A stretch of 5,590 nucleotides of DNA from Avelusimicrobium alvi (GCA_905200775.1 CAJKLQ010000092.1:1-5590); one strand, 5' to 3'. Shown: positions 1 through 5,330, numbered from the stretch's first letter. Notes: a model not told the origin generated them from the sequence alone. Program-made: numbers and translations.

Positions 1-10
1 GATTATAGTT

Positions 11-34
11 TTATTTAAGAATACCTTGCCGCAT
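11..34 (-). other. Possible seven-codon leader ORF with strong ribosome binding site
   Basis: On the minus strand an ATG at 34-32 opens a frame of seven codons (MRQGILK) that ends in TAA at 13-11. It is preceded by AAAAGGAG (complement of 43-50) at 8-nt spacing, one of the best ribosome binding sites in the window, and by a promoter-like site at 63-91. A real translation start here is therefore credible. The peptide is too short to be a normal gene. It could be a leader peptide for a gene left of the window, or the start of a gene broken by a frameshift, since another frame stays open to the window edge but has no ATG in view. The sequence ends before this can be decided. Confidence 0.35.
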
Positions 35-62
35 ATTTTTTACTCCTTTTCTGGATTAAATC

Positions 63-91
63 ATTGTATCACATCAGTTTTAGGAAAGCAA
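63..91 (-). promoter_or_regulatory. Candidate promoter reading toward the left edge
   Basis: On the minus strand TTGCTT (complement of 86-91) lies 17 bp before TACAAT (complement of 63-68). TACAAT is preceded by TG plus one base, an extended -10. The predicted transcript start near position 56 leaves a short leader before the AAAAGGAG site and the ATG at 34. The chain of -35, extended -10, ribosome binding site and ATG has correct spacing, which is better evidence than any single box. Its target lies mostly outside the window. Confidence 0.45.
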
Positions 92-180
92 GTACCTAAA
101 AGAAATTTTTCTTCCCCTTATATGTAACAATCATACCGGCTTCCTAGCGTTCAGAATGTTTTCTGCTGTCTGCTGTGGTG

Positions 181-204
181 TTTGGTTGGAATTGTCCAAC
201 CAAA
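181..204. repeat. Perfect inverted repeat, 10-bp arms, 4-nt loop
   Basis: TTTGGTTGGA (181-190) is an exact inverted match to TCCAACCAAA (195-204), with the loop ATTG. No T-run follows on either strand, so it is not an ordinary intrinsic terminator. The function is unknown: it could be part of a dispersed repeat, a binding site or an RNA hairpin. Confidence 0.6.
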
Positions 205-295
205 AGCCGATCCGTGGTGTTGTCTGCATTTTACTAAATACAAATTCAATGTATACAGAAAGATATAAGGAGTGGGAGGGATTCCGCCGTAGTTG

Positions 296-337
296 GCATT
301 GTAGGAAAATCCAAAAGTTTAGATTTTCCCACAATGC
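296..337. repeat. Imperfect 16-bp inverted repeat downstream of trmL
   Basis: The left arm at 296-311 (GCATTGTAGGAAAATC) pairs with the right arm at 322-337 with a single mismatch, leaving a 10-nt loop at 312-321. It lies 43 nt past the trmL stop codon on the minus strand, so it may protect or shape the 3' end of that transcript. There is no U-run on the minus strand after the stem, so it does not look like a standard intrinsic terminator. Confidence 0.55.
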
Positions 338-380
338 TTATCTTTTGGTCTTTGGTTCGGAATAGTGTAGTGCTGGCGGT

Positions 381-869
381 CTATCTCTTGTTTTCGGTTG
401 CTTGCTTCCTTACCGTACATGAGCATTGGCGCAGGGCTTCAAACAGCACGATGGCGGCGGAAGCGGAAAGATTCAGCGAGCGGACGGGGCCCGTCATCGG
501 GATGGTGAACAGGCGGTTTTTGTAGCGTTCGTAAAAATCTTTGGGCAGGCCGCAGGATTCCGCGCCGAATACCAGAAAAGCGTCGGGCGGGAAGGCTGCG
601 TCCCAATACGCGGTTTTGCCTTTGGTGGAAAGGAAAAACAGCTGTTCTTCGGCGGGTTTTTCGGCTTCCAGGAAGGCGTCCCACGTTTCGTGGCGGCGGT
701 AATCCAGGTTGGGCCAGTAGTCCAGCCCCGAGCGGCGTATTTCTTTGGAGGCGATTTTAAACCCCAGTCTGCCCACGAGGTGCAGGCGCGTGCCGGTGGC
801 CACGCAGGAGCGGCCAATATTGCCGGTGTTAAAAGGTATTTCGGGGTTTACGAGTACGATGTTAAGCAT
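381..869 (-). CDS. trmL: tRNA (cytidine/uridine-34 2'-O)-methyltransferase TrmL, SPOUT family
   Basis: The 162-residue product matches the TrmL/YibK family in full length. This cytoplasmic, SAM-dependent enzyme methylates the ribose 2'-OH of the wobble base 34 in certain tRNAs, in E. coli the two tRNA-Leu isoacceptors with CmAA and cmnm5UmAA anticodons. Visible motifs are the N-terminal IVLVNPEIPFNTGNIGRSC (residues 4-22, with the conserved NTGNIGR), RRSGLDYW (45-52), the SAM-binding knot motif LVFGAESCGLP (99-109), and the knot-closing IPMTGPVRSLNLSASAA (123-139). I start at the ATG at 869 because homologues begin MLNIVL; the longer open frame to 965 overlaps the GIY-YIG gene and its repeat. 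No strong ribosome binding site is visible (AACCTCT precedes the ATG). A palindromic repeat (885-911) ends 15 nt before the start, and the GIY-YIG stop is 49 nt upstream, so trmL may be read through from that gene. The last ten or so residues are a charged, non-conserved tail. Confidence 0.93.
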   Translation of the reverse strand: MLNIVLVNPEIPFNTGNIGRSCVATGTRLHLVGRLGFKIASKEIRRSGLDYWPNLDYRRHETWDAFLEAEKPAEEQLFFLSTKGKTAYWDAAFPPDAFLVFGAESCGLPKDFYERYKNRLFTIPMTGPVRSLNLSASAAIVLFEALRQCSCTVRKQATENKR

Positions 870-884
870 AGAGGTTATCTGTCT

Positions 885-911
885 GTCATTGCCGGCAAGG
901 TCCGGCAATCC
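885..911 (+). repeat. 27-bp palindromic repeat, left copy
   Basis: GTC, then stem arm ATTGCCGG (888-895), loop CAAGGT, stem arm CCGGCAAT (902-909), then CC. It matches the copy at 1226-1252 at 22 of 27 positions when that copy is read on the opposite strand. Four of the five differences fall at two stem pairs and preserve pairing (C-G to G-C, and G-C to A-T). The layout resembles the dispersed GTCATT(palindrome)AATCC repeats known in many bacteria, such as the dRS3 type of Neisseria. It sits between the GIY-YIG stop and the trmL start. Confidence 0.8.
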
Positions 912-918
912 CGTTTGT

Positions 919-1209
919 TCATAAAGTAAAATACAAATCTTTCCAATCGGGATTATTTTTTTCAATCAGTTGAAGCTTCCAACGGCGTTTCCATTTTTTG
1001 ATTTCTTTTTCCCGGGCAATGGCGTGCAAAATATCCGAGTACAATTCATAATACACCAGCGTATGAACGGTATATTTTTTTGTAAAACCGTCCGTTAAAT
1101 TTTGTTTGTGTTCCCAAACGCGGCGGATTAAATTGTTGGTTACGCCGACATACAACGTTCCATTGCGGCGGCTGGCCAATATGTATACGGCGTTTAAAGC
1201 GGTAGTCAT
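919..1209 (-). CDS. Small GIY-YIG nuclease superfamily protein
   Basis: The 96-residue product is a stand-alone GIY-YIG domain of the COG2827/UPF0213-like type, predicted to be a metal-dependent, Tyr/Arg/Glu-based nuclease. The GIY part is VYIL (residues 8-11), the YIG part is LYVGVT (19-24), followed by NLIRRVWEHK (26-35) with the expected Arg30 and His34, and IAREKEIKKWKR (64-75) with the expected Glu67. The end, LIEKNNPDWKDLY (81-93), is typical of this subfamily. All key residues are present, so the gene looks intact. I start at the ATG at 1209: the domain begins at once, and the frame upstream of it, back to a TTG at 1248, is only translated repeat DNA. The ribosome binding site is weak (an AGG 13 nt upstream, contributed by the repeat flank). 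Cellular function is unknown for most such proteins. It is enclosed by inverted palindromic repeats and lies between glgP and trmL with no functional link to either. Confidence 0.88.
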   Translation of the reverse strand: MTTALNAVYILASRRNGTLYVGVTNNLIRRVWEHKQNLTDGFTKKYTVHTLVYYELYSDILHAIAREKEIKKWKRRWKLQLIEKNNPDWKDLYFTL

Positions 1210-1225
1210 CTTTGTTAAAAGACCT

Positions 1226-1252
1226 GGATTGCGGAACCATGTCCGCAATGAC
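1226..1252 (-). repeat. 27-bp palindromic repeat, right copy
   Basis: On the minus strand: GTC, stem arm ATTGCGGA, loop CATGGT, stem arm TCCGCAAT, CC. The stem arms occupy 1242-1249 and 1228-1235. It is the inverted partner of 885-911, with the same 8-bp stem and 6-nt loop. Its downstream flank runs into the leader of the GIY-YIG gene, so the hairpin would form in that leader if transcription begins upstream of it. Confidence 0.8.
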
Positions 1253-1265
1253 GGCGTTAACTTCT

Positions 1266-1298
1266 AAAACGAAAGGGCTTCTAAAAAGCCCTTTCGTT
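1266..1298 (-). terminator. glgP terminator hairpin
   Basis: AACGAAAGGGCTT (1268-1280) is an exact inverted match to 1286-1298, a 13-bp stem with a 5-nt loop, beginning 16 nt past the glgP stop codon. On the minus strand the stem closes with GTT and continues TTAG, so the T-run is only four bases. It is a strong hairpin with a modest U-tract, best read as the glgP terminator. Confidence 0.72.
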
Positions 1299-1314
1299 CA
1301 TGATAAACGGTTTT

Positions 1315-3870
1315 TTATTCTTCCCAGCGGATGAACAGCGGGGTCAGCACGTTGGGAATGTTGTCGTTAAAGGGCAGGATGCGCATGGCGTAATCCTGGC
1401 GGCCGCTGTTCAGCGGGGACATAGACACCTCGTACAGGTAAGCGTCACCGTCTTTGCCGGTATTGGTCATATCAATGGCGGCCTCTTTAACGATGTCTCC
1501 CAGCGAACCGCGCTGGCCCAGGTACAGCTCCACCTGGATATCCTGCGGCGTTAAACTGCCCAGGAACACGCGGGACTTAAAGTTTACCTTGTCGCCCATC
1601 AGGATGGCCGTTTCGGGCTGGGGGGTAACGTCGGTTACGTTGACGCGATACCAGTTTTCCGCAATTTTGCGCCGCCACGCGGCCACCGCTTCGGCTTTGC
1701 CGGGTTCGCCCAGAATCAGGCCGTAGTTATTGGCGGGAACATAGAACTTTTCGTAGTATTCCTTTACCATGCGGTTGGTGTTAAAGAACGGGGCGATGTG
1801 CTTGATGGATTCTTTCATCAGCGACACCCACGGCAGGGAGTAACCCGCTTCCGCTTCTTTGGCGTAGTAGGCGGGGGCGATGTCCTGCTCAATTAAGCTG
1901 TAGAGGGATTCGGCTTCCACCGCGTCGCGTTCGGCTTCGGATTTATAATTTTCCGCGCCGCCGATGGACCACCCGAAATCGCACGGACCCACTTCATCCC
2001 ACCAGCCGTCCAGGATGGACAGCGCCAGCGCGCCATTAAGCGCAGCTTTCATACCGCTCGTACCGCTGGCTTCCATCGGGCGGATGGGGTTGTTGAGCCA
2101 CACGTCCACGCCCTGCACCATATAGCGGGCGGTGTTCATGTTGTAGTCTTCCACGAAAACGATTTTGCCTTTAAAGCGCGGATCGTTCTGCGTCAGGCCC
2201 ACAATCATTTTGATAAATTCTTTGCCGGCGGTGTCGGCCGGGTGCGCTTTACCCGCAAACACGAACTGCACGGGGCGCTGCGGATTGTTGACGATTTTGT
2301 CCAAGCGGTTCAAATCTTTAAAGAGCAGCGTGGCGCGTTTGTATGTGGCAAAGCGGCGCGCAAAACCGATGGTCAGCGTGTCGGGGCGCAGGACTTTGCT
2401 GGCTTTTTTGACGCTCATCACGTCCATTCCCTGGCGGGTAAGCTGGCGTTTTAAGCGGCCGCGGACCATATCAATCAGTTTGTTTTTGCGCACGGTATGC
2501 ACGTTCCAGAGTTCGGCGTCCGGTACGTCGGTAATTTTGTCCCAGAGTTTGGCGTCCGACGGGTCCACTTCGCCCAGCTGGTCGTTGTTAAAAAGATATT
2601 TGCGGTACAGCTCGTTGAGTTCGTGCGAAATCCACGACGCGCTGTGAATGCCGTTGGTGATGCTGGTTATCGGCACTTCGCTTACCGGCAGGCCGGGCCA
2701 GAGGTTGTGCCACATCTCGCGGCTGACTTTGCCGTGCAGCTTGGCTACGCCGTTGCAGAAAGCCGCCAGACGCAGCGCCACGACGGTCATGCAGTAGGTG
2801 GCGGAGTCGGCCGTTTCTTTGCCCAGGGCCAGGAATTCATCCCAGGAGATACCCATCTCGCGGGCGTAGAAATCCATATATTTACGCACGAGCTCCGGCG
2901 CGAAGTGTTCGTTGCCCGCGATAACCGGCGTGTGCGTGGTGAAGACGGAAGAAGCCCACACGATTTCGCGCGCCTGGGCGAACGTGAGGTTTTTCTCCTT
3001 CATAATATCAATAATGCGCTGGAACAGCAAAAACGCGCTGTGCCCTTCGTTAATATGGTATACGGTGGGTTTGATGCCCATGGCGTTAAGCGCTTTTACG
3101 CCGCCGATACCCAGGACGACTTCCTGGCGGATGCGGTTCTCGCGGTCGCCGCCGTAAAGTTTTTCGGTAATGGCGCGCTGGGCGGGGGTGTTTTCCTGGA
3201 GGTTGGTGTCCAAGAGGTACAGGGACGTGCGGCCCACGGGTACGCGCCAGACGCAGGCTTTGACGTTTTCGGCGCCGAGCGGAATGTCCACCACCACTTC
3301 TTTGCCGTCTTTCATCACGCGTTCAACGGGCATATGGGCCCAGTCGTTATCCGGGTATTCCTCATTCTGCCAGCCTTCGCGGTTGAGCACCTGCTGTACG
3401 TAACCCTGTTTGTAGAACAGGCCCACGCCGATAATCGGCATACCCAGGTCGCTCGCGGATTTCATATGGTCGCCCGCCAGCATGCCCAGGCCGCCCGAAT
3501 AAATCGGCAGGCCTTCGCCAATGCCGTATTCCATGGAGAAGTACGCCGTCAGCAAATTGCCGTTTTCGCGGCGGTGTTCCTGATACCAGGTGTGCTGGTT
3601 GTTTTTATAGTTGTAGTAGGCTTCTTTAACTTTGTTTAAATTGTTGACGAAGGTTTCGTCTTTGCTAAGTTCTTCAAAGCGTTTCTGCGGCACGCAGCCC
3701 AGGAACCATTTCGGGTTGCGTTTGGCGGCGGTCCAGAGTTTCGGGTCCACCTGTACGAACAGCAGAATGGCCTGCCAGTTCCAGGTAAACCACATGTCAT
3801 TGGCCAACTCTTCCAGGAACTTGATGTTTTCGGGCAGGTTGGGCTGAACGTTGAACGAATGAATTTTCAT
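1315..3870 (-). CDS. glgP: Alpha-glucan (glycogen/maltodextrin) phosphorylase, GT35, long DUF3417 type
   Basis: The 851-residue enzyme releases glucose 1-phosphate from alpha-1,4-glucans using phosphate and pyridoxal phosphate, in the cytoplasm, and so mobilises glycogen or maltodextrin. It belongs to the branch with an N-terminal DUF3417 domain (about 9-105, with FLEELANDMWFTWNW), as in Thermotoga and Thermus, not the E. coli GlgP/MalP branch. Family motifs follow in order: YFSMEYGIGEGLPIYSGG (110-127), EGHSAF with His277, TTHTP with His313, SITNGIHSASW, FARRFATYKRA (503-513) in the phosphate/PLP region, FAGKAHPAD, and MEASGTSGMKAALNG (599-613) with the PLP-binding Lys608. About 110 C-terminal residues form a beta-rich extension common in this branch. 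The ATG at 3870 has AAGGGG (complement of 3878-3883) 7 nt upstream. The gene has its own terminator, a TATAAT -10 at 3901-3906 and a 16-bp palindrome at 3919-3934. It appears complete and monocistronic. Confidence 0.97.
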   Translation of the reverse strand: MKIHSFNVQPNLPENIKFLEELANDMWFTWNWQAILLFVQVDPKLWTAAKRNPKWFLGCVPQKRFEELSKDETFVNNLNKVKEAYYNYKNNQHTWYQEHRRENGNLLTAYFSMEYGIGEGLPIYSGGLGMLAGDHMKSASDLGMPIIGVGLFYKQGYVQQVLNREGWQNEEYPDNDWAHMPVERVMKDGKEVVVDIPLGAENVKACVWRVPVGRTSLYLLDTNLQENTPAQRAITEKLYGGDRENRIRQEVVLGIGGVKALNAMGIKPTVYHINEGHSAFLLFQRIIDIMKEKNLTFAQAREIVWASSVFTTHTPVIAGNEHFAPELVRKYMDFYAREMGISWDEFLALGKETADSATYCMTVVALRLAAFCNGVAKLHGKVSREMWHNLWPGLPVSEVPITSITNGIHSASWISHELNELYRKYLFNNDQLGEVDPSDAKLWDKITDVPDAELWNVHTVRKNKLIDMVRGRLKRQLTRQGMDVMSVKKASKVLRPDTLTIGFARRFATYKRATLLFKDLNRLDKIVNNPQRPVQFVFAGKAHPADTAGKEFIKMIVGLTQNDPRFKGKIVFVEDYNMNTARYMVQGVDVWLNNPIRPMEASGTSGMKAALNGALALSILDGWWDEVGPCDFGWSIGGAENYKSEAERDAVEAESLYSLIEQDIAPAYYAKEAEAGYSLPWVSLMKESIKHIAPFFNTNRMVKEYYEKFYVPANNYGLILGEPGKAEAVAAWRRKIAENWYRVNVTDVTPQPETAILMGDKVNFKSRVFLGSLTPQDIQVELYLGQRGSLGDIVKEAAIDMTNTGKDGDAYLYEVSMSPLNSGRQDYAMRILPFNDNIPNVLTPLFIRWEE

Positions 3871-3900
3871 AAATTATCCCCTTATTTTTGTATATATCAA

Positions 3901-3906
3901 ATTATA
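3901..3906 (-). promoter_or_regulatory. glgP -10 element
   Basis: The minus strand reads TATAAT within the 11-mer TTTTATATAAT. It is 30 nt upstream of the glgP ATG, giving a leader of roughly 24 nt that includes the ribosome binding site. The expected -35 position (3924-3929) is CGCGCG and falls inside a perfect palindrome, so the -35 is poor and the promoter may depend on a regulator. An almost identical block precedes the DUF1646 gene. Confidence 0.55.
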
Positions 3907-3918
3907 TAAAATTAGGAC

Positions 3919-3934
3919 TTATCCGCGCGGATAA
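3919..3934. promoter_or_regulatory. Perfect 16-bp palindrome, candidate glgP operator
   Basis: TTATCCGCGCGGATAA is its own reverse complement over all 16 bases. It starts 12 bp upstream of the glgP -10 and covers the -35 position. No T-run follows on either strand, so it is not a terminator, and it is separate from the transporter terminator at 3952-3982. An even palindrome with a central CG is the usual form of LacI-family operators, which often control sugar genes; that assignment is inference, and the regulator is not in this window. Confidence 0.5.
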
Positions 3935-3951
3935 AAAGGGTTAAAGCGCAT

Positions 3952-3982
3952 AAAAAAGCCGCTTCCCCCGGGGGGAAGCGGC
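3952..3982 (-). terminator. Intrinsic terminator of the DUF1646 gene
   Basis: GCCGCTTCCCC (3958-3968) pairs exactly with GGGGAAGCGGC (3972-3982), an 11-bp GC-rich stem with a 3-nt loop. On the minus strand it is followed at once by TTTTTT (complement of 3952-3957). It lies 17 nt past the transporter stop codon and separates that gene from glgP. Confidence 0.93.
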
Positions 3983-3999
3983 CTAATGCAGAGCGGATT

Positions 4000-5058
4000 T
4001 TACAGTACGGCGCTTAAAATGACGAAGTAGGCAATCATTACGGCCGCGCCCAGGCCCACGGCGGCTTTGGCCCATTCCTTGCTTTTAATGCCCAGCTTGG
4101 AAGCGCAGATAATGTTGGGGATGTTGCCGGGAATCAGCATGCCGCCGGAAATGATTAAGCTCATCAGCAAAAACGTCAGCGTGCGGGTGCTGATGTCGGG
4201 CGTTACTTCAATGGCGGCCAGGGTGGCGTTATCCAGGACGGCCGACAGGGTGTTAATCCAGTACAGCCAGCCGGCGGACAGGTGGGAGATGGTCTGCATC
4301 GCGAGGGGTTTTAAACCGTCGCCCAGAAATACCAGCGCCATCACGAACAGATACACTTTGGCCGCGCGGATGATAATGCTTTTGACGGAATGTTCGTCCT
4401 GCGTGTCGGCGGCTTGGGGGCCGGGCGCTTTTTGGATGGGATTTTCGCGGATGGCGCTGGCGAGGGCGGCCATAAACACAATCCCGCCCAGCACATACCA
4501 GCCCAGGTGGTTAATTAAAAAGAAGAAATCGGCGTAGTGCGGCGCGCCGGAGAGTTTGGAGAGCACCACCGTGCCCAAGGGTTCGCCGATAGAGGTCAGC
4601 ACCGCGCCCATTCCGATGGAAAAACACGAAAACACCACCAGTTTAATGCGTCCTTTGCGCTCCAGCGGCAGCATTACGGCCACTTCGGACAAAATAAGCG
4701 CGGCGATGATGGCGGTAATTAAGCTGGACGTAATGCCCAGGATGAAAACGATTAAAAAAAGCGTCGTGCGCAGGCCCAGCGCTTTGACGGCTTTTTGCGT
4801 GAGCCGCTGGATATTTTTATTAAATTTGCGGAACAGCAGTCCGGCCACCAGCACCGCGGCGGTGATTTTTATCGGGTCTTCCAGCGCGGTCAGCACCAGG
4901 TGCCCGCTCCAGGCTTTGGAAACGGTAACGGCAAACGCGCCGCAGAGAAACAGGAAGGCTTCCAGATTTTCTTCCACTTTATGCACGGTAAGCGGCAGGA
5001 ACAGCACTACTGCAATCAAGACGGACAAAAGCGTCATCTGCACGGCGGATAATTCCAT
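4000..5058 (-). CDS. DUF1646 family membrane protein, predicted cation transporter
   Basis: The 352-residue, very hydrophobic product fits the DUF1646 family (predicted cation transporters, related to the ion transporter superfamily of ArsB, NhaD and CitM-type carriers). About ten membrane segments are visible, roughly at 8-25, 33-48, 63-76, 98-123, 138-157, 180-203, 231-247, 262-282, 292-315 and 331-351. A polar loop at 204-228 splits it into two halves. Conserved-looking polar breaks inside helices are GAVLTSIGEPLGTV (151-164) in the first half, and LSAVLDNATLAAIE (271-284) and SGGMLIPGNIPNII (304-317) in the second. These resemble the paired substrate- and ion-binding motifs of the superfamily. 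The substrate cannot be read from the sequence. I start at the ATG at 5058 because AAGGGG (complement of 5065-5070) is 6 nt upstream; the longer frame to 5097 would place this site inside the gene. It has its own terminator and a TATAAT at 5110-5115, and is divergent from tRNA-Glu. Confidence 0.85.
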   Translation of the reverse strand: MELSAVQMTLLSVLIAVVLFLPLTVHKVEENLEAFLFLCGAFAVTVSKAWSGHLVLTALEDPIKITAAVLVAGLLFRKFNKNIQRLTQKAVKALGLRTTLFLIVFILGITSSLITAIIAALILSEVAVMLPLERKGRIKLVVFSCFSIGMGAVLTSIGEPLGTVVLSKLSGAPHYADFFFLINHLGWYVLGGIVFMAALASAIRENPIQKAPGPQAADTQDEHSVKSIIIRAAKVYLFVMALVFLGDGLKPLAMQTISHLSAGWLYWINTLSAVLDNATLAAIEVTPDISTRTLTFLLMSLIISGGMLIPGNIPNIICASKLGIKSKEWAKAAVGLGAAVMIAYFVILSAVL

Positions 5059-5109
5059 AAAATACCCCTTTTGCTCTAAAATAAAATCTATTGGCAAACT
5101 ACATATAAG

Positions 5110-5115
5110 ATTATA
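5110..5115 (-). promoter_or_regulatory. DUF1646 gene -10 element
   Basis: The minus strand reads TATAAT inside TTTTATATAAT, the same 11-mer as upstream of glgP, 51 nt before the transporter ATG. The region 17 bp upstream is all G and C, with no TTGACA-like -35. The match to the glgP promoter block extends past the -10 (18 of 22 bases). Confidence 0.5.
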
Positions 5116-5175
5116 TAAAAAACGGCGCGCGGCGGCGGCAAAACGCGCGGGCGGACGCGGAAAAAGAAAATATGG

Positions 5176-5181
5176 TAAAAT
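5176..5181 (+). promoter_or_regulatory. tRNA-Glu -10 element
   Basis: TAAAAT lies 10 bp before the mature tRNA 5' end, which would give a start point near 5188 and a 5' leader of only a few bases. The -35 position (5153-5158) is GC-rich and unlike the consensus. This is the only good -10 candidate in front of the tRNA. Confidence 0.45.
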
Positions 5182-5191
5182 AACTTTATAA

Positions 5192-5265
5192 GTCCCGTTC
5201 GTCTAGCGGTCCAGGACGCCGCCCTCTCAAGGCGGAGATCACGAGTTCAAATCTCGTACGGGACG
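5192..5265 (+). tRNA. tRNA-Glu (anticodon CTC)
   Basis: A full 74-nt cloverleaf can be drawn. Acceptor arms GTCCCGT (5192-5198) and ACGGGAC (5258-5264) pair over 7 bp, with discriminator G at 5265. The D arm is GTCTAGCGGTCCAGGAC (5201-5217). The anticodon arm pairs CCGCC (5219-5223) with GGCGG (5231-5235) around loop CTCTCAA, with anticodon CTC at 5226-5228. The T arm pairs ACGAG with CTCGT around TTCAAAT. The overall sequence closely resembles bacterial tRNA-Glu. It reads GAG codons. The CCA end is not encoded and must be added after transcription. It appears to be a single-gene transcript with its own terminator. Confidence 0.97.
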
Positions 5266-5283
5266 TTTTTTCTTCTCTTTTTA

Positions 5284-5307
5284 CCCCGCTTTACGGCGGG
5301 GTTTTTT
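5284..5307 (+). terminator. Intrinsic terminator of tRNA-Glu
   Basis: CCCCGC (5284-5289) pairs with GCGGGG (5296-5301) around a 6-nt loop and is followed by TTTTTT (5302-5307). It begins 19 nt past the tRNA 3' end. Confidence 0.92.
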
Positions 5308-5330
5308 ATTTTAACCGGCCGGAATACCGT

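Larger units (their letters stand above)
69..380. other. Intergenic stretch with no supported gene
   Basis: No reading frame here has both a plausible start and a recognisable product. A minus-strand frame at 131-334 gives a slightly protein-like tail, but it lacks a ribosome binding site and matches no family I know. An AAGGGG motif (complement of 116-121) resembles the ribosome binding sites of glgP and the transporter, but no ATG, GTG or TTG follows at useful distance. The stretch contains two inverted repeats (181-204 and 296-337) and is the downstream side of trmL. It may hold decayed or repeat-derived sequence. Confidence 0.5.
885..1252 (-). mobile_element. Candidate compact unit: GIY-YIG gene between inverted palindromic repeats
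   Basis: Two 27-bp palindromic repeats in opposite orientation (885-911 plus, 1226-1252 minus) enclose exactly one small GIY-YIG gene, giving a 368-bp block with GTC at each outer end. The right copy ends 16 bp before the start codon and the left copy begins 7 bp past the stop codon, so little else fits inside. The block sits between the glgP terminator and trmL. No clear target-site duplication is visible in the flanks. Mobility is inference: the arrangement fits a repeat that travels with, or is maintained by, a small nuclease, but a chance arrangement of genome-wide repeats is possible. Confidence 0.4.

Noticed and set aside
131..334. 67-codon minus-strand frame with a slightly protein-like end
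   Set aside because: There is no ribosome binding site, no recognised family, and part of it is the 10-bp inverted repeat at 181-204. I cannot support it as a gene.
885..911. Reading the left palindromic repeat as the GIY-YIG terminator
   Set aside because: On the minus strand the stem is followed by GACAGACAG, with no T-run.
426..929. 167-codon plus-strand frame opposite trmL
   Set aside because: It is antisense to a well-supported gene, low in complexity (Gly, Ala, Phe rich) and has no ribosome binding site.
870..965. N-terminal extension of trmL to an ATG at 965
   Set aside because: It would read through the repeat and into the GIY-YIG gene, and the family starts at MLNIVL.
1210..1248. 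N-terminal extension of the GIY-YIG protein to a TTG at 1248
   Set aside because: The extra 13 residues are translated palindromic repeat and leader; the domain starts right after the ATG at 1209.
2497..3639. 380-codon open frame on the plus strand opposite glgP
   Set aside because: It lies wholly inside the clear glgP gene. The translation matches no family and is rich in Val, Ala, His, Arg and Phe, as expected from the opposite strand of a biased gene.
3919..3934. Reading the 16-bp palindrome as a terminator
   Set aside because: No T-run follows on either strand, and the transporter already has a strong terminator at 3952-3982.
5117..5150. Possible terminator on the minus strand (GCGCG arms then TTTTTT)
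   Set aside because: The stem is only about 5 bp with a long loop, and no minus-strand gene lies upstream to terminate; the T-run is better explained as part of the transporter promoter region.
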